Of a DNA stretch of 64,000 nucleotides, positions 34,458 to 41,247 are shown in pieces. The stretch covers positions 1 through 64,000 of the forward strand of contig CAZAEW010000015.1 of assembly GCA_964484065.1 (NCBI GenBank), given 5' to 3'. Below the pieces are notes generated by a model. It was not told the origin of the DNA. It was given only the letters and a program-made list of their open reading frames with translations, and searched no databases. The DNA comes from JAEVLT01 sp964484065 (GTDB lineage: Bacteria; Bacillota; Bacilli; Bacillales; Cytobacillaceae). The position numbers and the translations under genes are program-made. Position 1 is the stretch's first letter, and every line of letters starts with the position of its first letter.

Positions 34458-34722
34458 ACCAAATTCCTCCATTAAAGTATTATATATGGATTATAGCCTA
34501 CTAATGGAAGTATTTTAAGGGAATGTTCTTAAAATAGAACAAAATTCCTACAAAATTCTGATAATTAAATTAAAAATAGGTAGAAAGTCATCTAAAAATT
34601 CATTATCATCTTCAAATCAACGAATTTCAAATTAATTGTGGTAAAATTGAAAAAGGAGTTTTAACTAACTAATTTGACGAAGCTTTAGCTCAAATAAATT
34701 TTGCACAAGGGGAAATGTACAG

Positions 34723-35694
34723 ATGATTCTTGTTGTAGGCGGCGCTGGTTATATCGGCAGTCATCTTGTGAAAGAATTAGTAGAAAAAGAAGATGTCGTC
34801 GTGCTTGACAATTTATCGACCGGGCATCGTGAAGCGATAGACACAAGGGCTATTTTTGTAAAAGGTGACTTAGGGGATCCGGAAGATTTGAAGATGATTT
34901 TTTCAAGTTATCCGATCAAAGCAGTCATGCACTTTGCAGCCAACAGCCTTGTTGGCGAATCTGTCGTCGATCCGCTGAAATACTATCAGAATAATGTTGC
35001 TTCCACAATCACATTGTTAAGAATGATGCTGAAGTTTAATATAAAAAACTTTATTTTTTCTTCAACAGCTGCCACTTACGGAATTCCGAACGTTGAACTG
35101 ATTGATGAAACCACTCCAACTGCACCGATTAATCCTTACGGTCAGTCGAAACTTATGGTGGAACAGATTCTTCGTGATTTTTCAAAAGCTTATGAATTGA
35201 ACTACGTAGTTTTACGCTACTTTAATGCAGCAGGCGCCTATCAAACTGCGGAAATCGGTGAAAGTCATGATCCGGAAACGCATTTAATTCCGATTGTTCT
35301 CCAGCATCTTGCCGGCAAACGCGAAAAGGTTTCGGTGTTTGGTTCCGATTATGATACGGCAGATGGAACATGCATCCGCGATTACATTCATGTGACGGAT
35401 TTGGCCAATGCTCATATCCTGGCACTCGAAGCCCTTTTGAACGGCAAAAAGTCAGCTGAGACTTATAATTTGGGGAATGGGCTTGGTTACTCTGTGAAGG
35501 AAGTTATTGAAACTTGCGAACGAGTAACAGGCAAAAAAGCAACAGTTGAAATGGCGGAGCGCCGTCCCGGGGATCCGGCCATGCTGGTTGCCTCTTCACA
35601 AAAGATTTTCTCAGAGCTGGGCTGGAAAGCGGAGCGCAACCTTGAAGCGATCATTGCAAGTGCCTGGAAATGGCATCAAAATCAGGGGTATTAA
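34723..35694 (+). CDS. galE: UDP-glucose 4-epimerase
   Basis: A 323-residue short-chain dehydrogenase-fold enzyme that interconverts UDP-galactose and UDP-glucose in the Leloir pathway. It has the NAD motif VVGGAGYIGSHLVKEL, the catalytic Ser/Thr and Tyr-x-x-x-Lys (FSSTAATYG, NPYGQSKLMVEQIL), and RYFNAAGA. AAGGGGA precedes ATG 34723. It is separated from galKT by 5.5 kb and may also feed wall polymers. Confidence 0.96.
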   Translation: MILVVGGAGYIGSHLVKELVEKEDVVVLDNLSTGHREAIDTRAIFVKGDLGDPEDLKMIFSSYPIKAVMHFAANSLVGESVVDPLKYYQNNVASTITLLRMMLKFNIKNFIFSSTAATYGIPNVELIDETTPTAPINPYGQSKLMVEQILRDFSKAYELNYVVLRYFNAAGAYQTAEIGESHDPETHLIPIVLQHLAGKREKVSVFGSDYDTADGTCIRDYIHVTDLANAHILALEALLNGKKSAETYNLGNGLGYSVKEVIETCERVTGKKATVEMAERRPGDPAMLVASSQKIFSELGWKAERNLEAIIASAWKWHQNQGY

Positions 35695-35700
35695 TCAAAC

Positions 35701-35732
35701 ACCTTGTCCTTTAGCGGGACAAGGTATTTTTT
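35701..35732 (+). terminator. Terminator of galE
   Basis: ACCTTGTCC (35701-35709) and GGACAAGGT (35717-35725) are followed by ATTTTTTT. Confidence 0.93.
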
Positions 35733-35771
35733 TGCTTTTGGGAAAAATAGGAGTTTTCACCCTTTACACTT

Positions 35772-35785
35772 TGTAAGCGATTTCT
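35772..35785. promoter_or_regulatory. Near-perfect cre site upstream of the c-di-GMP riboswitch
   Basis: TGTAAGCGATTTCT matches the cre consensus at 13 of 14 positions and is the inverse of the sites at 33852 and 33947. It lies within a possible promoter (TTTACA at 35763, TAAACT at 35786). Confidence 0.55.
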
Positions 35786-35802
35786 TAAACTGAATTTTAA
35801 TC

Positions 35803-35930
35803 CATAAATCGTACGATAGGGCAAAGCTATTGAAAAATAGTGACGCAAAACTAAGGGGCTAAAGGAAATTGATCCACGCCAGCCGGTTACCGTACCTCAT
35901 ACCCCTGCGATTTATGCAGCCAAAGGGGGT
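35803..35930 (+). ncRNA. Cyclic-di-GMP-I (GEMM) riboswitch with expression platform
   Basis: The GEMM signature blocks occur in order: AGGGCAAAGC, a TATTGAAAAATA hairpin, GTGACGCAAAACTA, GGGGCTAAAGG, then GCCAGCCGGTTACCG. P1 pairs GTACG (35811-35815) with CGTAC (35891-35895). Downstream, ACCCC (35901-35905) can pair with GGGGGT (35925-35930) and hide the ribosome site. CATAAATCG (35803-35811) is exactly complementary to CGATTTATG (35908-35916), offering a competing fold. Control is therefore likely at translation of the 60-residue protein. Confidence 0.92.
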
Positions 35931-35936
35931 TATATA

Positions 35937-36119
35937 ATGCTTAAACGCAGTTTCACGAAAGGAAAGTATTATTGGCATCTGTTTCAGCAGCGCCATCATG
36001 AATTACTCCTGAAGGATTGTTTGTGTGAGGAAATGAAGTCTAAGTTACAGATTAAGGTCCTCTACCATCGCAGCAAGGTAATTGAATTATTTTATCAAAT
36101 GAATACTGTATTTGAATAA
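35937..36119 (+). CDS. 60-residue protein under c-di-GMP riboswitch control
   Basis: A small basic, aromatic-rich protein (MLKRSFTKGKYYWHLFQQRH, then LLLKDCLCEEMKSKLQ) without membrane helix or signal peptide. AAAGGGGG at 35922-35929 is a strong ribosome site inside the riboswitch platform. It is followed by its own terminator, so it is the only gene under the riboswitch. No family is recognised. Control by c-di-GMP points to motility, biofilm or sporulation; this is inferred from the element, not the protein. Confidence 0.8.
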   Translation: MLKRSFTKGKYYWHLFQQRHHELLLKDCLCEEMKSKLQIKVLYHRSKVIELFYQMNTVFE

Positions 36120-36130
36120 GCAAATGGAGT

Positions 36131-36158
36131 CCGGGAAGCTCTTCCCGGGCTTTTTTAT
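36131..36158 (+). terminator. Terminator of the riboswitch-controlled gene
   Basis: CCGGGAAG (36131-36138) and CTTCCCGG (36141-36148) are followed by GCTTTTTTATT. Confidence 0.93.
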
Positions 36159-36236
36159 TATTATATAAAGGCTGTATTCGCAAGATTGTTGCTTCTTCGT
36201 TTAGATTTAATGTTAGACTTTTTACCAAGGGCGTTT

Positions 36237-37058
36237 GATTCGGACACAGAGCCCGTTGTATTCACTAATTCTGTCTGAATGGACTTATGATTCAGACACA
36301 AAGTCCATAGGATACACGATTACTGTCTGAATGAGCTCCTGATTCGGACACAAAGTCCATAGGATACACGATTACTGTCTGAATAAGCTCATGATTCGGA
36401 CACAAAGTCCATAGGATACACGATTACTGTCTGAATGAGCTCGTGATTCGGACACGAAGTCCATAGGATTCATGATAACTGTCTGAATGAGCGCATGATT
36501 CGGACACAAAGTCCATAGGATACACGATAACTGTCTGAATGAGCTCGTGANNNNNNNNNNNNNNNNNNNNNNNNNNNNNNNNNNNNNNNNNNNNNNNNNN
36601 NNNNNNNNNNNNNNNNNNNNNNNNNNNNNNNNNNNNNNNNNNNNNNNNNNCACGAAGTCCATAGGATTCATGATAACTGTCTGAATGAGCCCCTGATTCG
36701 GACACAAAGTCCATAGGATACACGATAACTGTCTGAATGAGCTCGTGATTCGGACACGAAGTCCATAGGATTCATGATAACTGTCTGAATGAGCGCATGA
36801 TTCGGACACGAAGTCCATAGGATTCATGATAACTGTCTGAATGAGCCCCTGATTCGGACACAAAGTCCATAGGATACACGATAACTGTCTGAATGAGCTC
36901 GTGATTCGGACACGAAGTCCATAGGATTCATGATAACTGTCTGAATGAGCGCATGATTCGGACACGAAGTCCATAGGATTCATGATAACTGTCTGAATGA
37001 GCCCCTGATTCGGACACGGAACCCCTTAGGATTTACCATTCTGTCCGAATGAGCTTAT
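36237..37058. repeat. Tandem array E: at least fifteen 52-bp units, interrupted by an assembly gap
   Basis: GATTCGGACAC (first copies GATTCAGACAC in one case) recurs every 52 bp: 36237, 36289, 36341, 36393, 36445, 36497, 36549 before the gap, and 36695, 36747, 36799, 36851, 36903, 36955, 37007 after it. Arms ACTGTCTGAAT and ATTCGGACA flank a 9-10 nt loop. After the gap, three unit types alternate with a 156-bp super-period. The first and last units are the most divergent. Confidence 0.96.
36551..36650. other. Assembly gap (100 N) inside array E
   Basis: Exactly 100 N, so probably a placeholder. Unit phase on either side (36549 and 36695) shows the true missing length should be 6 plus a multiple of 52. 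Confidence 0.95.
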
Positions 37059-37148
37059 AGTTGAAAAATATATAACCAAAAATATACAAAATCAGCATAA
37101 TAAAATTAAATCCAGCTTGAATTTCAATAGAGAGAAAGGGAATCTGAG

Positions 37149-37535
37149 ATGTTACTGAAAAAAATTCATCATGTTGCGATCATCTGCTCAGACTATGAAA
37201 AATCAAAGGACTTTTATGTCCGGGTTCTTGGATTGACTCCTGTTCGGGAGATATACCGGAAGGAACGCGATTCATATAAGCTCGATCTTGAAGTGAACGG
37301 AGACTATCAAATTGAATTGTTTTCCTTTCCGAATCCGCCCCTGCGTCCAAGCTATCCGGAGGCAGCCGGGCTGAGGCATCTGGCATTTGAGGTCGATGAT
37401 ATCGAAGAAGCTGTCCGTCATTTTACTATTAAAGAAATCGACATTGAACCCATTCGAATCGACCCGGTCACCGGCAAAAAATTCACATTCTTTGCCGACC
37501 CGGACGGACTGCCAATCGAACTTTATGAGAGTTAA
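37149..37535 (+). CDS. VOC family protein, YwkD-like
   Basis: A 128-residue glyoxalase-fold protein with paired beta-alpha-beta-beta-beta modules. Possible metal ligands are His in KKIHHVAIICSDYEKSKDFYV, Glu in YQIELFSFP, His in GLRHLAFEVDDIEEA and Glu in LPIELYE, the expected four positions. The length matches B. subtilis YwkD and YaeR/GloA2 proteins. GAAAGGG precedes ATG 37149. The substrate is unknown. Confidence 0.9.
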   Translation: MLLKKIHHVAIICSDYEKSKDFYVRVLGLTPVREIYRKERDSYKLDLEVNGDYQIELFSFPNPPLRPSYPEAAGLRHLAFEVDDIEEAVRHFTIKEIDIEPIRIDPVTGKKFTFFADPDGLPIELYES

Positions 37536-37547
37536 TAGGAAAGTCAT

Positions 37548-38089
37548 TTATTTCGCTTTTTCCAAAATGAGCCGATCATTGCTTTCGTTTGGAGGGACAA
37601 TCGGAAAGACATTTTCTTCTTCCATTACATCAAACTCCATTAACACCGGACCAGGGTGCTCGAAAGCTGTTTGAATAATTTGCCTTGCTTCTTCTTCTGT
37701 GCTGGCTTTGAGCCCAACTGCACCATAAGCTTCAGCGAGCTGGGCGAAGTTTGGTGAAGTCATTTTCACAGAGGAGTAGCGCCTTTGGTAAAACATTTCC
37801 TGCCATTGGCGGACCATCCCCAGGTAGCCGTTATTGATTATGGCAATTTTGATGGGGAGCTGATAATGAACCGCTGTCAGCAGTTCCTGAAGATTCATCT
37901 GAAAACTGCCGTCTCCGGAAACACAAATCACTTGTTCCGAACGGCCGGCGCCGGCTGCCCCAATCGCTGCGGGCAGCCCATACCCCATTGTCCCGAGTCC
38001 GCCGGATGTAATGAGGGTCCGGGGCTGGGTGAAGGTATAATGATGGGCTGTCCACATTTGATGCTGCCCAACATCCGTGACAGCTTTTT
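37548..38089 (-). pseudogene. ilvB: Acetolactate synthase large subunit, 3-prime fragment
   Basis: Only the C-terminal third of a ThDP-dependent acetolactate synthase remains. It includes the end of the conserved VTDVGQHQMWTAHHY, the glycine-rich GGLGTMGYGLPAAIGA, the ThDP/Mg motif GDGSFQMNLQEL with NNGYLGMVRQWQ, and a normal C-terminus. Upstream of about 38089 the homology stops at an in-frame TAA, and the sequence changes to a likely IS200/IS605 end. The 5-prime two-thirds are absent, so no functional enzyme can be made. Confidence 0.9.
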
Positions 38090-38188
38090 AGACCAATGTG
38101 ATGTCCAACCACATGTTTCAAAGTGGTTGGAAGAGCGGAGGTTGTTTAAAAGTGGAATCCCCTCCATTTATGGATGGGGAGAACGTCA
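38090..38188 (+). mobile_element. Likely right end of an IS200/IS605 (TnpB-type) element, remnant
   Basis: Two hairpins (CCAACCAC/GTGGTTGG at about 38104-38130 and CCCCTCCAT with ATGGATGGGG at 38159-38179) and the string GTGGAATCCCC, then GGGGAGAACGTCAG. These match my recollection of IS1341-like right ends, which read GAATCCCC, a stem, GGGGAG and a GTCAA-like terminus. The transposase and left end are missing. The sequence abuts the broken ilvB fragment. Confidence 0.5.
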
Positions 38189-38341
38189 GATTTTCTCACC
38201 TAGTTTCTCATTTTTTAAATATTTTAAAATATTGAAACATAATAAGATGTGAAAAAGGTCATAGTACCGGAGAATTACAGAAATTTTTTTAGAAAACCTT
38301 CTGGTGAAGTTGGATGAAGGAGGTTCGAAAAGGAAGGATTA

Positions 38342-38391
38342 AAAAATGACCCAAAAATCCGTTTCAGAAACAACGGTATTTTGAGTCATTT
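38342..38391 (-). terminator. Terminator of the Fbp-like gene
   Basis: AAAATGAC (38342-38349) pairs with GTCATTTT (38384-38391), with an inner CCGTT/AACGG stem; the minus strand continues TTTTT. Confidence 0.7.
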
Positions 38392-38399
38392 TGGTTATT

Positions 38400-38576
38400 T
38401 TAATGAACCATTCTTTTTAAGTTTGGCACGGCTTCTCTTTGGTAGACATTTTTTAAATCACTTATGGTCATGGAATACAACTCTTTATCTTTGGGCTGGT
38501 AAATGCCGTTTTTGATGAGTTGTTCGATATAAAATTGTTTAGCCTTTTGTATGCCTTGTTCTAGGAGTTTCCCCAT
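38400..38576 (-). CDS. Fur-regulated basic protein family (Fbp-like)
   Basis: A 58-residue protein, MGKLLEQGIQKAKQFYIEQL then IKNGIYQPKDKELYSMTISDL. It closely follows the FbpA/FbpC pattern of small basic proteins that in B. subtilis assist the iron-sparing response with the FsrA RNA. GGGAGGG precedes ATG 38576. A perfect cre site overlaps the upstream region at 38602-38615. No Fur box was recognised, so CcpA control may replace or add to iron control here. Confidence 0.8.
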   Translation of the reverse strand: MGKLLEQGIQKAKQFYIEQLIKNGIYQPKDKELYSMTISDLKNVYQREAVPNLKRMVH

Positions 38577-38601
38577 CTTTTTTACCCTCCCTTAATTAAT
38601 T

Positions 38602-38615
38602 TGAAAACGGTTTCA
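38602..38615. promoter_or_regulatory. Perfect cre site upstream of the Fbp-like gene
   Basis: TGAAAACGGTTTCA matches TGWAANCGNTNWCA at all positions and is nearly palindromic. It lies 26 bp before the start codon, in a position suited to repression. Confidence 0.8.
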
Positions 38616-38720
38616 CCGATGTTTATATAATAACCTACTTTTTTGTGTAACGGCTTTCATTTTTGTGACAATTGTGTAACACTTCACAAATAGGAAGAAA
38701 CGAATGTCTTTATATGAAAA

Positions 38721-38745
38721 AAAGACCCGGCTCAGCCGGATCTTT
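38721..38745 (-). terminator. Terminator of the small membrane protein gene
   Basis: AAAGACCCGGC and GCCGGATCTTT form a stem with a 3-nt loop; T run on the minus strand. Confidence 0.9.
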
Positions 38746-38751
38746 CCATTT

Positions 38752-38895
38752 CTACAACGTCATTGAATTGACTGCTATTGTTACGAGGGCGCTAAGCGCG
38801 ATCGTTAATGCAAAAAGCGTAATATAAAGGAAATTTTTCTTTCTCTTTTTTTTCAACAAAATCTGTTCCGGAGTCAATCCATAATTATTTGACAT
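38752..38895 (-). CDS. Small single-helix membrane protein
   Basis: A 47-residue protein: a short soluble start (MSNNYGLTPEQILLKKKRKK) and one membrane helix (FLYITLFALTIALSALVTIAV). GAGGATG precedes ATG 38895; the frame is open upstream but without support. The basic stretch before the helix suggests an N-in orientation. Unknown function. Confidence 0.65.
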   Translation of the reverse strand: MSNNYGLTPEQILLKKKRKKNFLYITLFALTIALSALVTIAVNSMTL

Positions 38896-38991
38896 CAAAT
38901 CATCCTCTTTCCTGTTTGATGGCAGCTGGCTGGCTTCGCTTGATCCGCGGAGGCCCCTGTAGCTTTGCGTCATCACCTTTTGGTGATTTTG

Positions 38992-39285
38992 CTATTTAAA
39001 AATAATACTAAAATATAATAATACAAAATTCGACAAAATGTAATGGGTCGAAAGACCTGTTTGTATGTTAGAAAATAGAAGCAGTCTTCCGAGACTTTTC
39101 CAAATAACCAATGTCAAGACTGTCAAAACAATAATGAATATCACCCAACTGCGTTCAAACAGATTGAAACCTCTTTTTTCAGCGAACCATTCTCCGAGAA
39201 AAATACAAAGGTATAAAATGATAAATTCTCTTGCAAGTTGAATCAGTTTCCAAAATGAAAAGCTCAAAAGATCGTGTCCATTCAT
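38992..39285 (-). CDS. Small membrane protein, unknown
   Basis: A 97-residue protein with three probable membrane helices (LAREFIILYLCIFLGEWFA, WVIFIIVLTVLTLVIW, ILSNFVLLYFSIIF). AAAGGGG lies 7 nt before ATG 39285. It precedes the 47-residue membrane protein gene on the same strand. No family recognised. Confidence 0.65.
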   Translation of the reverse strand: MNGHDLLSFSFWKLIQLAREFIILYLCIFLGEWFAEKRGFNLFERSWVIFIIVLTVLTLVIWKSLGRLLLFSNIQTGLSTHYILSNFVLLYFSIIFK

Positions 39286-39479
39286 TGCAGATCCCCTTTT
39301 TCATGTTTAAATCGCTGCCGCCATATTGAGGTCTATGATTCCTTTTTTTCAGTTATTCACACAAGTTCCAGAATCATTGCGGGTCTTGGTTCCCCTCAAG
39401 CCTTTTTCCTTGGACATCAGAGATTTGGTAAGAAAATAACAAATGGATGAATTTCTTCTCCAAGTGCTTTTTTAAAAAG

Positions 39480-39600
39480 AACTGGAGCAATAGGGAGCAA
39501 ATTAAAATAATCAGGCTTGCTCGAACCATTGCTGACCTCGAGAATAAAACCGAAATAACAGAACAACATATATGGGAGGCCACCAAGCTGCATGGTTGGA
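39480..39600 (+). pseudogene. YifB/ComM-type Mg-chelatase, C-terminal fragment
   Basis: In the frame of 39447-39638 the peptide SNREQIKIIRLARTIADLE then KTEITEQHIWEATKLHGW matches the very end of ComM/YifB-like ATPases (RIxRVARTIADLxG, hLxEAIxxR). Everything upstream, including Walker motifs, is absent. The call rests on this short motif. Confidence 0.65.
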
Positions 39601-39716
39601 AAAGTCGAGGGTCCTCAATGATATCGAGAATCTATTAATAAATTTGTTTAAATCATCTCAATCAATGTCAGTATCTTCTCCCTTCCCCCACTTTTTGATA
39701 CACTTGTAAAAATAAA

Positions 39717-39730
39717 ATGTACGTACAAAT
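39717..39730. promoter_or_regulatory. AraR-type operator upstream of araR
   Basis: ATGTACGTACAAAT contains the TGTACGTACA palindrome of AraR boxes. It lies about 155 bp before araR and suggests autoregulation. Confidence 0.8.
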
Positions 39731-39883
39731 TTCATAAAATTACGAGAAAAAAACGTTTGAATATAATATAATGTACTTATAGAAAATACTTATGAGCGTT
39801 AATATAATAAGCGTCATTTTACAAAAATGATTCTTTTTGACTTTTTCTATAGATAAAAAATTGACCGTACAGGTGGGGGACCT

Positions 39884-40984
39884 ATGGGAGTTAAATATAA
39901 GCAAATAAAAGAGATGATTAAGAATCAAATCATAGAGGGAAGTATTTTACCTGACCAGAAGATTGAATCAGAAAATGAATTGGCGGAAAGGCTGAATGTC
40001 AGCCGTCATACCATCAGACAGGCGCTGACTGAACTTGTGCATGAAGGCTGGCTTTACAGGCAACAGGGGCGGGGGACTTTTTGCAAAAAACAGGATAATA
40101 AAAAGGAAGCAGTGCCCATTGAACGAACGATCGGGATTATTACGACAACCATTTCGGATTATATTTTTCCTTCCATTATCCGCGGCATCGAAATGGAATT
40201 AAGTGAAAAGGGTTATAATATGCTTTTAGCCAGTACGAACCATGATATTGAAAGAGAACGAAAATGCCTAGAAAACATCTTAAGCAACAAGCTTGATGGT
40301 CTGATCGTTGAGCCAACGAAAAGCGCTCTCTACAACCCGAACCTAAACAGCTATTTAAATATAGAAAACAATAAAATTCCATACGTCATGATTAATGCCT
40401 TTTACTCGGAGCTTCAACCGGCAAGCATAACGGTAGACGACGAAAAAGGCGGCTTCCTGGCAGCAGAGCATCTGATCAAATTGGGACATACAAGAATCAG
40501 CGGCATTTTTAAGGTCGATGATATGCAAGGTGTTAACCGGATGAAAGGTTTCATGCGGGCACACCGTGAAAATAATATTCAAATCCTGCCGGGCATGCTG
40601 ATTTCTTATAATACAAAAGAAAAAGATGTGAAACCAAAAGAGGAGGCATTGCGATTACTAGAAGCAAAAAAACCACCGACAGCCTTTTTTTGCTATAATG
40701 ATGAAATTGCGCTGAAAGTGCTGGATGCCATTCGCGAAAAAGGGCTGAGAGTTCCTGATGATATTTCGATTGTAGGCTTTGATGATTCCCACTTGGCGGT
40801 GGCTTCAGAAGTAAAATTCACCACTCTTACCCATCCGAAAATGGAAATGGGCAGGCTTGCTGCAAAATTGGTACTTGATGCTATTGAAAATGGCAAGGAG
40901 CTGTCAATTGCTGATCAGGTTGTTTACGAACCAGAACTGGTTGTCCGTAACTCGACCGGACCAGTTAAAGAAGAAGTAAAATAG
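39884..40984 (+). CDS. araR: AraR-type GntR/LacI hybrid repressor
   Basis: A 366-residue regulator with a GntR winged helix (residues 1-70, YKQIKEMIKNQIIEGSILPD, ESENELAERLNVSRHTIRQAL) fused to a LacI-type sugar-binding domain (IGIITTTISDYIFPSIIRGIE, LGHTRISGIFK, AFFCYNDEIALKVL, IVGFDDSHLA). This architecture is that of B. subtilis AraR, which responds to L-arabinose. GGTGGGGG precedes ATG 39884. Matching TTGTACGTACAA sites occur upstream of itself and twice before the sugar ABC operon. Confidence 0.9.
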   Translation: MGVKYKQIKEMIKNQIIEGSILPDQKIESENELAERLNVSRHTIRQALTELVHEGWLYRQQGRGTFCKKQDNKKEAVPIERTIGIITTTISDYIFPSIIRGIEMELSEKGYNMLLASTNHDIERERKCLENILSNKLDGLIVEPTKSALYNPNLNSYLNIENNKIPYVMINAFYSELQPASITVDDEKGGFLAAEHLIKLGHTRISGIFKVDDMQGVNRMKGFMRAHRENNIQILPGMLISYNTKEKDVKPKEEALRLLEAKKPPTAFFCYNDEIALKVLDAIREKGLRVPDDISIVGFDDSHLAVASEVKFTTLTHPKMEMGRLAAKLVLDAIENGKELSIADQVVYEPELVVRNSTGPVKEEVK

Positions 40985-40986
40985 AG

Positions 40987-41021
40987 AAAAGGCTGCTGAT
41001 TTTATTTTCAAGCAGCCTTTT
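40987..41021 (+). terminator. Terminator of araR
   Basis: AAAAGGCTGCT (40987-40997) and AGCAGCCTTTT (41011-41021) are perfectly complementary. Confidence 0.93.
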
Positions 41022-41247
41022 TATTTTTGTAAAAAAGTAAAAATTTTAGTAAAATCATTGCTCATTTTAACTTCCCGCGTTATGATGATAGGAATCCAGA
41101 TGGTTTCGTTTCTATGGAAAAGGGCACTGCCTTTATTAGGTTGGTGTATTGCTCATACTTGTTTTCTTTCCATACCTGGGTTGGGTGTTGAGACTCATGT
41201 ATGTTTTTACAAATGAAAGGGTTTACAAAACGATGGGGGAATCAGCA

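Noticed and set aside
36372..36983. Open frames inside array E encoding repetitive peptides
   Set aside because: They arise from the repeat period, cross the run of N, have no ribosome site, and change frame between units because 52 is not a multiple of 3.
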